Assembly: GCA_900538555.1 (NCBI GenBank)
Contig: UPYI01000005.1
Span: forward strand, 1 to 64,000
DNA from: an uncultured Porphyromonadaceae bacterium
GTDB taxonomy: Bacteria; Bacteroidota; Bacteroidia; Bacteroidales; Barnesiellaceae
DNA length: 64,000 nucleotides
Direction: 5' to 3'
Program-made: the position numbers and the translations under genes
Shown: positions 33,672-42,175 of the stretch, piece after piece
Layout: each line of letters begins with the position of its first letter
How positions within the stretch are numbered: the first letter of the stretch is position 1
Notes under the pieces: generated by a model
What the model was told of the DNA's origin: nothing
The model's database searches: none
The model's input: only the letters and a program-made list of their open reading frames with translations

Positions 33672-34397
33672 TTATTTCTTTTCAGTGCTTCCGTCGGAAA
33701 GGGTTTCTTCCACCTCGGCGGTCTCGATGAGATGGATTACGTCATCGACCGATATGCAGTCGCTCAGCCGTACGTCGCCTATCCGGGTGCGTTGCAGGGC
33801 GGTGAGATGCGCACCGCTGCCCAAAGCCTGCCCGATGTCGCGTGCCAGCGCACGGATGTAGGTGCCTTTGCTGCATACGACTCGGATGCGGATAACCGGC
33901 AGGGCGTATTCCAACAGCTCTATTTCGTCGATAACCAGTTCTTTGGCTTTCAGTTCTACCTCCTGTCCTTTGCGAGCCATTTCGTAGGCTCTTTTGCCAT
34001 CGACCTTGCAGGCTGAATAGGCAGGGGGCACTTGCATGATCGAACCCATGAACCGGGGCAACACCGTCTCTACGGTTTCGCGCGTGATATGTTCGTAGGG
34101 ATACCGGGCATCTATCTCGGTTTCGAGGTCGAACGACGGTGTCGTGGCACCCAGTTGTATGGTGGCTACGTACTCTTTGGTCTGGTATTGCAGGCTTTCT
34201 ATTCGTTTGGTGGCTTTGCCTGTACAGATAAGCATGACACCTGTTGCCAGAGGGTCGAGTGTACCGGCATGACCTACCTTTATTTTCTTACGGTGCAACC
34301 GTCGCAATATCCGCATGCGGATTCGTTTTACGGCATCGAACGATGTCCAGTGCAACGGTTTGTCGATATAGAATATTTCTCCTTCGTCGAAATTCAT
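33672..34397 (-). CDS. truB: tRNA pseudouridine(55) synthase
   Basis: A 241-residue enzyme that converts U55 to pseudouridine in the T loop of tRNAs. The catalytic Asp lies in GHAGTLDPLATGVML (near residue 47). QVPPAYSACKVDGKRAYEMAR and CSKGTYIRALARDIG are the standard second and third motifs. Slightly short, as in other Bacteroidota, lacking the C-terminal PUA domain. It sits 18 bases after uppP. Confidence 0.96.
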   Translation of the reverse strand: MNFDEGEIFYIDKPLHWTSFDAVKRIRMRILRRLHRKKIKVGHAGTLDPLATGVMLICTGKATKRIESLQYQTKEYVATIQLGATTPSFDLETEIDARYPYEHITRETVETVLPRFMGSIMQVPPAYSACKVDGKRAYEMARKGQEVELKAKELVIDEIELLEYALPVIRIRVVCSKGTYIRALARDIGQALGSGAHLTALQRTRIGDVRLSDCISVDDVIHLIETAEVEETLSDGSTEKK

Positions 34398-34415
34398 ACG
34401 TTTCCAGTTTTGTGG

Positions 34416-35213
34416 TTATAAGAGGGAGAAAATAACCGTGGCGGCACCTACTATGGCACAATATATGGCGAAGTAGATCAGTTTTCCTTTTTTGACGATG
34501 TTGATCATCCATTTGCATGCCAGACATCCGGCGACAAATGCCGTGAGGAATCCGACGACGAGCGACAGTGTGGGTATATCTCCGGCGGGAGCTTCTCCGG
34601 TTGCCGTTTTCAGAATGTCGAGTATGGCTTCGCCCAAGATCGGCGGGATCACCATCAGAAAGGAAAACTGCGCCAGTTGGGTCTTGTTGTTGCCCAACAG
34701 CAGACCGGTAGCGATGGTCGTACCCGAACGGGATAACCCGGGAAGCACGGCACATGCCTGCGACAGACCGATAATGAATGCGTCGCGCATGCTGATGTTT
34801 TCTTTCTGGCGGGGCTTGGCATAATACGAGAAGGTGAGCAGGCAGGCGGTAAGCAACAGCATGCACCCGACGATAAGCAGACCCGATCCGAAAATCTCCT
34901 CTACATAGTCTTTGAAGAAGATGCCGACGATACCTATCGGGATCATGGAAATAAGTATGTTGATGACATATTTCGTTTCGGCGTTCATTTCGAATTTGAA
35001 CAATCCGCGGAATATCCAGTCGATCTCTTTCCAAAGGATAACGAGGGTGCTGAGTACGGTAGCCACGTGTACGGCAACGGTAAATGTGAGATTCTCTTCC
35101 GCTTCAATGCCGAAGAGCGCCGAGCCGATGGCGAGATGACCGCTGCTGCTTACGGGAAGATATTCGGTAAGTCCCTGTATGAGACCGAGTACAAATGCTT
35201 CGAACCAAGACAT
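34416..35213 (-). CDS. uppP: Undecaprenyl-diphosphatase (BacA type)
   Basis: A 265-residue inner-membrane phosphatase that recycles undecaprenyl pyrophosphate for cell-wall and O-antigen synthesis. Both catalytic regions are intact: LIQGLTEYLPVSSSGHLAIG (residues about 13-32) and PGLSRSGTTIATGLLLGNNK (near 160). Six to eight membrane helices can be seen. It lies between DUF3098 (27 bases) and truB. Confidence 0.96.
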   Translation of the reverse strand: MSWFEAFVLGLIQGLTEYLPVSSSGHLAIGSALFGIEAEENLTFTVAVHVATVLSTLVILWKEIDWIFRGLFKFEMNAETKYVINILISMIPIGIVGIFFKDYVEEIFGSGLLIVGCMLLLTACLLTFSYYAKPRQKENISMRDAFIIGLSQACAVLPGLSRSGTTIATGLLLGNNKTQLAQFSFLMVIPPILGEAILDILKTATGEAPAGDIPTLSLVVGFLTAFVAGCLACKWMINIVKKGKLIYFAIYCAIVGAATVIFSLL

Positions 35214-35240
35214 AATGTGTGTGATATAATGCGTTTGAGA

Positions 35241-35516
35241 TTATTTCGATTTGTGCATAATCGCATAAATCATGAACACGAATCCCAGAAATGCGATGGT
35301 GGGTGCGATGACGATCCGGCGTACGCTGAATATATCGGGATTGTAGGCGGCTTCGGTCGAACCGGAACCGAGCATCAGTGCGAAACCGACGATCACCAGC
35401 AGGAATGCGGCGGCGATGAGCAGGAAGTTCTGCTTACCGAGTGCAAACTGTTTCTCTTTTTTCTCTGCTCCTTTGTTGTCGGGAGCGACGGATGTGATAT
35501 TTTTTTTAATAGCCAT
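35241..35516 (-). CDS. DUF3098 small membrane protein
   Basis: A 91-residue protein with two membrane helices (about 31-48 and 66-85) separated by AAYNPDIFSVRRIVIAP, the DUF3098 signature. The N-terminus is basic and cytoplasmic. Function unknown. The family is typically found between ftsX and uppP in Bacteroidota, as here, hinting at a role in division or envelope assembly. Confidence 0.9.
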   Translation of the reverse strand: MAIKKNITSVAPDNKGAEKKEKQFALGKQNFLLIAAAFLLVIVGFALMLGSGSTEAAYNPDIFSVRRIVIAPTIAFLGFVFMIYAIMHKSK

Positions 35517-35529
35517 AGTCTATAATCGG

Positions 35530-36417
35530 TTAGATATAGTAAAGTGTATCCCGGTTCATTTTGATATATCGGTTCACGGCGAAATATGCCGAGATTGCCG
35601 ACAGTATGATACCGAGCAGCAATATGCTGCCGTAGGTGAGCAGCAGCAGTTTTACGGATAAAAGATTTTGTACGTTCCCGATTTCGGTGGTGAGATAGTA
35701 AAGGCAGCCGGTAAGGGCGACGATCGCGATGAATGCGGCGACAATGCCGCTGACGATGTTGCTTCCGATAAACGGACGGCGGATGAATCCGGGGGTTGCC
35801 CCTACTAATTTCATGGTGTGTATCAGGAACCGTTTGGAATAGACACTGAGCCGTATCGTGTTGCTGATAAGGGCGAACGATATGATCATCAACAGGATCG
35901 ACAATGCGAACAGGACGCCGCCGATACGCCGGATATTGTCATTGACGAGCTGTATCAGGTTTTTCTGAAAAATGATTTCATCGACTGCCGGCTGTTTGGC
36001 GAGCGACTTTTCTATCCATACGATGCTGTCGGGATGGGCATATTCGGCTTTCATCTTTACTTCGATCGACGAGTGCAGCGGATTTACCCCCAATACCTCT
36101 TCGGGATTTTCGCCGAGTTCTTTCATGATCTCTTTCAGGGCGTCGTCTTTTGAAATGAATTTCGAGGATTTTACATAAGGTGCGCGGTCGAGTGTGTTTT
36201 GCAGTTGGGCGATTACGTTCTGTCCCCGGTCTGCCGATTCGCGCAATACGATCGAGAATCCGATATTTTCACGGACGTGCCGCGACAGGTTGTTGGCTAA
36301 GAATCCCAACAGGACGATAATACCTAAAACAAACAGAACCAACGATATACTTAAAGTAGAAGTGAGCCGTGCATTCAAAAACGCATGATGTTTCTTCTTC
36401 GATGACTTTTTGTTCAT
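35530..36417 (-). CDS. ftsX: Cell division protein FtsX
   Basis: A 295-residue permease-like protein of the FtsEX complex. It has a cytoplasmic N-terminal tail (KKSSKKKHHAFLNARLTSTLSISLV), a first helix (about 20-42), a periplasmic domain (about 45-165: SKFISKDDALKEIMKELGENP and LGVNPLHSSIEVKM), then three helices in the C-terminal half with LVGATPGFIRRPF. FtsEX controls cell-wall hydrolases during division. ftsE is not in the window. It is the first gene of the five-gene run. Confidence 0.93.
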   Translation of the reverse strand: MNKKSSKKKHHAFLNARLTSTLSISLVLFVLGIIVLLGFLANNLSRHVRENIGFSIVLRESADRGQNVIAQLQNTLDRAPYVKSSKFISKDDALKEIMKELGENPEEVLGVNPLHSSIEVKMKAEYAHPDSIVWIEKSLAKQPAVDEIIFQKNLIQLVNDNIRRIGGVLFALSILLMIISFALISNTIRLSVYSKRFLIHTMKLVGATPGFIRRPFIGSNIVSGIVAAFIAIVALTGCLYYLTTEIGNVQNLLSVKLLLLTYGSILLLGIILSAISAYFAVNRYIKMNRDTLYYI

Positions 36418-36589
36418 GATTCGATTTTCTTTCTATTGGTTTTGAATAAGGGCACTTTTACCTCAAATTTGATGCAAAATAATAACGAATCTGTTGAATA
36501 TCCGCTTTTTATTTCGATCTTTTAACAATATAACACTTGTGCCGTGCCGTATGTTTGTAGCGATAGCGAAAAAAGTGAACGGGGAATAG

Positions 36590-36641
36590 CCGGACCGCTC
36601 CGACCCGGTCCGGAATTTCCGGAGGGATCGAAGCGGTCCGG
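36590..36641. other. Nested palindromes between ftsX and miaB
   Basis: Outer perfect arms CCGGACCGCT (36590-36599) and AGCGGTCCGG (36632-36641); inside, TCCGGAA-T-TTCCGGA (36609-36623). Could fold as a cruciform or a two-stem RNA. No T run. It lies in the 3' region of miaB and just before the tandem repeats. Confidence 0.6.
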
Positions 36642-36646
36642 TTTCC

Positions 36647-36883
36647 GAACGGTTCATATTTATGCACCTTTTCTCCGCTCGGCATAGATCGAACAAGTTC
36701 GCCTCTGCACTCGGCTTGTCGAAAACGTTCATGTCCATGCACCTTTTTTCGCCTCGGCATAGCCTGAACCTTGTTCGGCTCTGCACTCGGCTTGTCGAAA
36801 ACGTTCATTATCATGCACCTTTTCTCGCCTCGGCATAGCTCGAACCTTGTTCGGCTCTGCACTCGGCTTGTCGAAAACGTTCT
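36647..36883. repeat. Three tandem copies of the type B dispersed hairpin repeat
   Basis: Units start near 36655, 36730 and 36806, with a period of 75-76 bases. Each has ATGCACCTTTTYTCGC, CTCGGCATAG, a hairpin, CTCTGCACTCGGCTTGTCG and AAAACGTTC. The hairpins are CGAAC-AA-GTTCG (36690-36701), CTGAAC-CTT-GTTCGG (36764-36778) and CGAAC-CTT-GTTCG (36841-36853). The single copy at 6916-6997 is the same type. Short open frames across it are not genes. The remainder of the ftsX-miaB gap holds only the nested palindromes. Confidence 0.85.
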
Positions 36884-36904
36884 TTTTCGGGGTGCGCCGT
36901 TCGT

Positions 36905-38281
36905 TTATTCGGCGATGACTTCTCCCAGTAACGTGGCGGACGACGCATCGGTAATGCGTACCCGGATAAACTCTCCGATATGCCGGTCGCCTTTGGGGAA
37001 TACGACAACCTTGTTCTGCTGTGTACGTCCGAACAGTTGTTCGCGGGAGCGTTTGGAGAAACCTTCCGTCAGTACTTCGAACTCTTTACCGATGTCGCGC
37101 CGGTTGCTTTCGAGCGACAAGGTGTTTTGAAGTTCGATCATGCGTTGCAGACGGGCGATTTTTTCTTCTTCGGCAATGTCGTCGGGCAGATGTTTGGAGG
37201 CGAAAGTGCCGGGGCGTTCGGAGTATTTGAACATGAACGAGGCATCGAACCCTACTTCACGCATCAGCGACAGGGTCTCTTCGAAATCGGCTTCGCTTTC
37301 GGAATGGAACCCGCTGAAAAGGTCGGTCGTAATACCGCAGTCGGGCAAAATGCGGCGGATAGCGGCGATGCGGTCGAGATACCATTCGCGGGTGTATTTC
37401 CGGTTCATCAGTTGCAGAATGCGGTTGCTGCCCGATTGGACGGGCAGATGTATATGGTTGCACAGATTTCGGTGACAGGCGATGGTCTGTAAAATTTCAT
37501 CGCTCATATCTTTGGGATGCGAGGTGGTGAAACGCACGCGCATACCGTCGCCTGCGGCTTCCGATACCCATGCGAGGAGGGCGGGGAAATCGACTATCCG
37601 CCCGTCGGGATATTCGTAACGATAGGAATTGACGTTTTGTCCCAGCAGGGTCACCTCTTTGAAATGGCGGGCTTTCAGGTCGTCCAGTTCCCGGAGTATG
37701 CTTTCGGGTTCCCGGCTCCGTTCGCGTCCGCGGGTATAGGGGACGATGCAGTATGAACAGAAATTGTTGCATCCGCGCATGATGGATATGAAACCCGATA
37801 TTCGGTTTCCGCCGATACGCGACGGAATGATCTCGCGGTAGGTTTCGGTGGTGGACAGGTTCACGTTGATTGCTTTCTCGCCCTGTTCTACCGCACCTAC
37901 GAGGTTGGGCAGGTCGAGATAGGCATCGGGACCGACTACCAGATCTACCCCGTAATCGGCGATCAGTTCTTCGCGGGCACGTTCCGCCATGCAGCCCAAT
38001 ACGCCGACTACCAGCGATTTTTTTCGTTTACGCAGCGAGTTGAAATAGGTAAGCCGCGAGATGACTTTCTGCTCGGCATTGTCGCGTATCGAACAGGTAT
38101 TGACGAAAATCGCATCCGCCTCTTCGATGTTTTCGCAGAGTTCGTAGCCATCCATTTTCATGATCGAAGCCACAACTTCGCTGTCGGCGACATTCATCTG
38201 ACAGCCGTAGGTTTCGATAAATAATTTTTTCCCGTTGTTTCCGGTGACGGATTTTGAGTCCGTTCCAGTTTCTGTTTTCAT
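36905..38281 (-). CDS. miaB: tRNA-2-methylthio-N6-dimethylallyladenosine synthase
   Basis: A 458-residue radical SAM methylthiotransferase that adds the 2-methylthio group to i6A37 of tRNAs. The N-terminal UPF0004 domain has ETYGCQMN, FVNTCSIRDNAEQKV and GCMAERAREEL, giving the three auxiliary-cluster cysteines. The radical SAM motif is CNNFCSYC, followed by IVPYTRGRERSR. A C-terminal TRAM domain (about 385-458) binds RNA. The first 15 residues are a non-conserved tail. Confidence 0.96.
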   Translation of the reverse strand: MKTETGTDSKSVTGNNGKKLFIETYGCQMNVADSEVVASIMKMDGYELCENIEEADAIFVNTCSIRDNAEQKVISRLTYFNSLRKRKKSLVVGVLGCMAERAREELIADYGVDLVVGPDAYLDLPNLVGAVEQGEKAINVNLSTTETYREIIPSRIGGNRISGFISIMRGCNNFCSYCIVPYTRGRERSREPESILRELDDLKARHFKEVTLLGQNVNSYRYEYPDGRIVDFPALLAWVSEAAGDGMRVRFTTSHPKDMSDEILQTIACHRNLCNHIHLPVQSGSNRILQLMNRKYTREWYLDRIAAIRRILPDCGITTDLFSGFHSESEADFEETLSLMREVGFDASFMFKYSERPGTFASKHLPDDIAEEEKIARLQRMIELQNTLSLESNRRDIGKEFEVLTEGFSKRSREQLFGRTQQNKVVVFPKGDRHIGEFIRVRITDASSATLLGEVIAE

Positions 38282-38374
38282 CGTTTTATTTGTTTAAATT
38301 ATAAATCAAAATATTTTTTGTAAATAAAATGATAATTTATTTGATTTTTTCTTGTTTTTAATAAAAACAAATAT

Positions 38375-38458
38375 TACATTTGTTTCGTATTACATGAAAA
38401 TTTTTCATAGTTAAGGTTTAGGTTAAATTGTTAAGGGTGGCTGCGAAGTCACCCTTAA
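38375..38458 (+). other. Leader-like element: -7 box, palindrome and GCGA-capped hairpin
   Basis: TACATTTG (38375-38382) could start a plus-strand transcript. It is followed by the palindrome ATGAAAA-T-TTTTCAT (38394-38408) and a 12-pair hairpin TTAAGGGTGGCT-GCGA-AGTCACCCTTAA (38431-38458) capped by a GNRA tetraloop. No T run follows. It may be a small RNA or leader ahead of the gene at 38531. Confidence 0.45.
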
Positions 38459-38511
38459 TAGGTTTCCATGCAAAAATCTTGCATAATTCTCCGGTATTTC
38501 TTATATTTGAG

Positions 38512-38519
38512 GACAAAAT
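38512..38519 (+). promoter_or_regulatory. -7 promoter element for the small membrane-anchored gene
   Basis: TATATTTG, ending 11 bases before the ATG at 38531; no canonical -33 element. Confidence 0.4.
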
Positions 38520-38530
38520 TACAAAAAGAG

Positions 38531-38992
38531 ATGGACAATTCCGAGATTATTATTTTTATAGTTGTCTTTGTGGTAGCCATAATCAATGCTTTCGGCAAGG
38601 CGACCCGTTCGAAGAAGGCATCTCGGAAACCGCAAACTGCGGTCCGTCCGGAAATCCGCAGGCCTGCGCCGGAGATGGAAACGGCAGAGCGGGAACCGGA
38701 GCAATGGATTCCGACACTTTCCGATTTGCTCGGAGGGCTAACACAAGTTGCGGCGAAACCCGCCGACCGGCAGGAACCGGTTGTGGAGAAAAAAACGGTG
38801 GTAACGTCGTCGCCGGCGGTACAGGAGTTACCGGAAGAGGGCGTATCGGTTTTCGGCACATCGCAAGAGGATGAAATCGACGACAGCAGTGTCTATCAAG
38901 ACCGTGAGTCGGATAGCCCGGACGAAGAAACCGATGCGATCGACTGGCGGCAGGCGGTGATTACGACGGAAATATTGAATAGAAAATACTAA
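38531..38992 (+). CDS. Small membrane-anchored protein of unknown function
   Basis: A 153-residue protein: one N-terminal helix (residues about 4-20, IIIFIVVFVVAIINAF), a basic stretch, then a long disordered acidic and proline-rich region. A short conserved-looking end follows (DWRQAVITTEILNRKY). Similar small proteins with a closing AVI-x-EILNRKY-type motif are common in Bacteroidales, but I know no function. It lies 57 bases upstream of the CoA-transferase on the same strand with no promoter visible between, so the two may be co-transcribed. Confidence 0.7.
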   Translation: MDNSEIIIFIVVFVVAIINAFGKATRSKKASRKPQTAVRPEIRRPAPEMETAEREPEQWIPTLSDLLGGLTQVAAKPADRQEPVVEKKTVVTSSPAVQELPEEGVSVFGTSQEDEIDDSSVYQDRESDSPDEETDAIDWRQAVITTEILNRKY

Positions 38993-39049
38993 AAACATCA
39001 CAGAGACCATTAACCTAAATCTAAATCACATTCAAAAATTAAAAGTTTT

Positions 39050-40543
39050 ATGGCATTTAGGATCCTTACAGCAGAAGAAGCTGCTGAGTACATTCATCAC
39101 GATGACAATGTAGGGTTCGGTGGATTTACGGCTGCCGGAACTCCCAAGAAAGTAACGGTTGCTCTCGCGAAGAAAGCGAGGGAAGAACATGCTGCCGGCA
39201 GACCGTTTAAAATCGGAGTATATACCGGTGCGTCTACCAACGATTATATCGACGGGGAGTTGGGCAGAGCGGAAGCCATCCGTTCACGGACTCCGTACCA
39301 GTCTCATCCCGATACGCGGAATGCGGCGAACACGCACCAGATGAACTATTTCGATGTGCATCTTTCACATCTCACCCAAATGATGCGTTACGGGGTATTG
39401 GGCAAAATCAATGTAGCCATTATCGAGGCTGCCGAAGTGAGCGACAACGGAGAAGTACTGTTGGGCCCGGGCGTAGGAGCTGCGCCGACTATTTGCCGTT
39501 TGGCGGATAAGATCATTATCGAAATCAATAAACACGAGAATAAAGCGATTCGCGGATTCCACGATATTTATCAACCGTTGGATCCTCCCTATCGTCGCGA
39601 AATACCTATCTACAAACCGAGCGACCGCATCGGTGACACGGTGTTGAAGGTAGATCCGAAAAAAATTGTCGGTATCGTGGAATCGGATGCCACCGACGGT
39701 GTGAAACCTTTCGCTCCGGTCGATGAGGTAACGATGCGTATCGGTAGCAATGTGAGCAATTTCCTTGCCGCGCAACTCAAAGCCGGACTGATTCCGCCGC
39801 AATTCCTCCCCTTGCAATCGGGTGTGGGTAATATCGCCAATGCCGTATTGGGCTGTTTGGGATCGAATCCCGATATTCCGGCGTTCGAGATGTACACCGA
39901 AGTCGTTCAGGATGCCGTTATCGACTTGATGAAACAAGGCCGTTGCCGCTTTGCCAGCAGTTGCTCGCTGACCGTAAGCGATGGCAAATTGCAGGAGGTG
40001 TTCGACAATATCGAGTTCTTCCGTGACAAAGTGGTCTTGCGTCCGGGAGAGATCAGCAACCATCCCGAGATCGTCCGCCGTTTGGGCTTGATCACGATGA
40101 ACACGGCATTGGAAGCCGACATATTCGGAAATGTGAACTCGACGCATGTCACCGGTACGAAGATGATGAACGGTATCGGCGGGTCGGCAGACTTTACGCG
40201 CAACGCCTATATTTCGATCTTCACTTGCCCGTCGATTGCCAAAGGCGGAAAGATCAGCGCTATCGTGCCGATGGTTTCGCACGTAGACCATAGCGAACAC
40301 TCGGTGCAGGTGTTGGTTACGGAACAGGGTGTAGCCGACTTGCGTGCTAAATCGCCGATACAACGGGCTGAAACCATTATCGAAAACTGCGTGCATCCGA
40401 TGTACAAGGAATTGTTGTGGGATTATCTGAAACTGGCGAAAGGCGGACATACGCCTCACACACTGAAAGCTGCTTTCGGATTCCACTTGGAGTTCTTGAA
40501 ATCGGGCGACATGTCCTTGACGAACTGGGCGGACTACGTTTAA
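39050..40543 (+). CDS. Acetyl-CoA hydrolase/transferase family protein, probable succinyl-CoA:acetate CoA-transferase
   Basis: A 497-residue class I CoA-transferase. Both halves of the acetyl-CoA hydrolase fold are present: FGGFTAAGTPKKVTVALA and GVYTGASTNDYIDG at the N-terminus, QSGVGNIANAVLGCL in the middle. ALEADIFGNVNSTHVTG carries the likely catalytic Glu, and GGSADFTRNAY follows. Length and motifs fit the succinyl-CoA:acetate type over plain hydrolases. It would exchange CoA between succinate and acetate, fitting the acid products of this order. A hairpin follows at 40631-40664. Confidence 0.9.
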   Translation: MAFRILTAEEAAEYIHHDDNVGFGGFTAAGTPKKVTVALAKKAREEHAAGRPFKIGVYTGASTNDYIDGELGRAEAIRSRTPYQSHPDTRNAANTHQMNYFDVHLSHLTQMMRYGVLGKINVAIIEAAEVSDNGEVLLGPGVGAAPTICRLADKIIIEINKHENKAIRGFHDIYQPLDPPYRREIPIYKPSDRIGDTVLKVDPKKIVGIVESDATDGVKPFAPVDEVTMRIGSNVSNFLAAQLKAGLIPPQFLPLQSGVGNIANAVLGCLGSNPDIPAFEMYTEVVQDAVIDLMKQGRCRFASSCSLTVSDGKLQEVFDNIEFFRDKVVLRPGEISNHPEIVRRLGLITMNTALEADIFGNVNSTHVTGTKMMNGIGGSADFTRNAYISIFTCPSIAKGGKISAIVPMVSHVDHSEHSVQVLVTEQGVADLRAKSPIQRAETIIENCVHPMYKELLWDYLKLAKGGHTPHTLKAAFGFHLEFLKSGDMSLTNWADYV

Positions 40544-40630
40544 CGACCGTTTCCGATAGCCGGGTGCGATGCCGGATTTGTCCGGTGGCTATACCGATGC
40601 GAAAAGGGCCACCTTTATACTTTATATACG

Positions 40631-40664
40631 ACAAGGAGCTGTGCTTGGTGGCGCAGCTCCTTGT
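40631..40664. terminator. Hairpin after the CoA-transferase
   Basis: ACAAGGAGCTGTGC and GCGCAGCTCCTTGT form a stem of about 12 pairs. No T run, so termination strength is uncertain; it separates convergent genes. Confidence 0.55.
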
Positions 40665-40697
40665 CGTGTTTATGAGGGAGGCGAATGGATGTACCGG

Positions 40698-41072
40698 TTA
40701 TTTTTTCTTGGTTTCGATGTTATAATATCTCACCGGGTTTTGTCCTGTTGGGATGATATTATGAATATCCATACCGATGTATGGGGATTTGTCATCTTTG
40801 ATTCCGGTACATTCAAGACGTTTAGGATAGTCGGGATGATTGGTGAGTTGCCATTTCGGGTGGGTGATGACTTCCTTTATTATACCGTTGCTGTGTCCGA
40901 TAACATGAGTAATGATTTTTGTATTTTGTAAGGATACTTTCCAATATTTACGGGTCATTTCATAAAGGTCTTCTCTATAATATATGCTTTGGGGGTCGAG
41001 GCAGTTGTATGTCTTTGTAATGTTTACGAACAATATTCTGTCGTTAGGCGATTGAAGTGTAAATGTATTCAT
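40698..41072 (-). CDS. Small protein, possible PUA/EVE-like fold
   Basis: A 124-residue soluble protein with lower GC and different codon choice from its neighbours. The order of motifs (TRKYWKVSLQN, then HVIGHSNGIIKEVITHPKW, LECTGIKDDKSPYIGMDI and a closing NPVRYYNIE) recalls small PUA-like modules with a W-K, GI-x-EV, W, R-x-x-F/T-G and NP-x-x-Y-N pattern. Some of those are fused to nucleic-acid enzymes or modified-base readers. I could not confirm this. It lies next to an acyltransferase, in what may be a small accessory insertion. Confidence 0.6.
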   Translation of the reverse strand: MNTFTLQSPNDRILFVNITKTYNCLDPQSIYYREDLYEMTRKYWKVSLQNTKIITHVIGHSNGIIKEVITHPKWQLTNHPDYPKRLECTGIKDDKSPYIGMDIHNIIPTGQNPVRYYNIETKKK

Positions 41073-41110
41073 CTGTAACTAATAATGTAAAGTATAATGT
41101 TTCGGTTATA

Positions 41111-42175
41111 TTACCCCACAATCCATTTTGAACCGGGAAGAAAAGCGATAAGCCGGGTGACGAGGATACAGCCGAGGAAGGTAGTTGTACCGACGATAAG
41201 GATGGCAGGGAGGGTCGAGAAATGGGGGGCGAGCCATTGCTGCATAAATCCGAGGATAAAGATATGCATCAGATAGATGCCGTAGCTGAGTTTGGAGATG
41301 GTTTTGACCGGAGAGTAGAGCCATTTAGCCGAATAGCTGATATGGCGCAGTAGCAGGAAAGTTCCGGCTGTCATCATTGCCACGTTGAACGTGCAGAAGT
41401 ACCAGGACTGTTCCACATAGGCATAGTCGGTCGATTCAAGCGAATTGGTGTAGAATAGTCCGGCGGTAAAGGCATATCCGATGAGGATAAGCGGCACGGC
41501 TACCGCAACGCTCTTTTTCAGCGACCAATCGACATATTTGCGAATGTAGTGGGCGAGTACGACATAACCTATGTATCCCGAGAAATAGTACAGTGCGTGG
41601 AAGTTGTTCCAGAATACTTCGCCCCATACATAAGTGGTCAGCGGTCGCAAATAGCCTGTGAACGTACTCAGAAACCATATTGCGAGAAATATTTCTTCTC
41701 CGCGTTTCGACACTTGGCTTATCCACGGCGATATGACGGGCATGATCAGATAGATTCCGACGAGCATATAGATGAACCACAGGTGTCCGCTGTCCATGTT
41801 GGCTGTATAGAGGATTGTGGCGACGCGTTGCCAAATATCTCCATCTATGCTGCCTGTCAATACCGGCACGATGGCGTATAACAAAGACCATACGAGGAAT
41901 GGTACGAATACCCGGGAAAAACGACGCTTGAAAAATGTTGCGGTATCGGTAGTCAGCGGAACGAGCAGAAAGGATGATGCCATTACAAAAAGCGGAACTG
42001 CCTGCCGGAACGCTCCGTCTATAAGCGATACCCATAGGCGGTCATTGTCATTGGCGAGTATAGCTCCGGTTTCAGCACAATAATAAAATTCACAGGCGTG
42101 TACCATTATCACCATGAAACAGGCGATTACACGCAAATAGTCAAGGAATACGATGCGGTTGGTTTCAGTTTTCAT
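41111..42175 (-). CDS. Acyltransferase family 3 membrane protein
   Basis: A 354-residue integral membrane acyltransferase with about ten helices. The N-terminal FLDYLRVIACFMVIMVHA carries the catalytic-type His of the family. FFKRRFSRVFVPFLVWSLLY and SGHLWFIYMLVGIYLIMPVI follow in the usual order. Relatives acetylate sugars of O-antigen, enterobacterial common antigen or exopolysaccharide. The acceptor here is unknown. The promoter (42180-42210) is so close to the ATG that the transcript would start at or within a few bases of it. Confidence 0.92.
   Translation of the reverse strand: MKTETNRIVFLDYLRVIACFMVIMVHACEFYYCAETGAILANDNDRLWVSLIDGAFRQAVPLFVMASSFLLVPLTTDTATFFKRRFSRVFVPFLVWSLLYAIVPVLTGSIDGDIWQRVATILYTANMDSGHLWFIYMLVGIYLIMPVISPWISQVSKRGEEIFLAIWFLSTFTGYLRPLTTYVWGEVFWNNFHALYYFSGYIGYVVLAHYIRKYVDWSLKKSVAVAVPLILIGYAFTAGLFYTNSLESTDYAYVEQSWYFCTFNVAMMTAGTFLLLRHISYSAKWLYSPVKTISKLSYGIYLMHIFILGFMQQWLAPHFSTLPAILIVGTTTFLGCILVTRLIAFLPGSKWIVG

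Noticed and set aside
36655..36883. Possible CRISPR array
   Set aside because: The three units are 75-76 bases with similarity through their whole length and no variable spacers; no cas genes are present.
36463..37008. Short minus-strand frames across the tandem repeats (peptides with repeated FDKPSAE and RRKKVH-like words)
   Set aside because: They are translations of the 75-base repeat itself in shifting frames; the shared words come from the repeat, not from protein homology.
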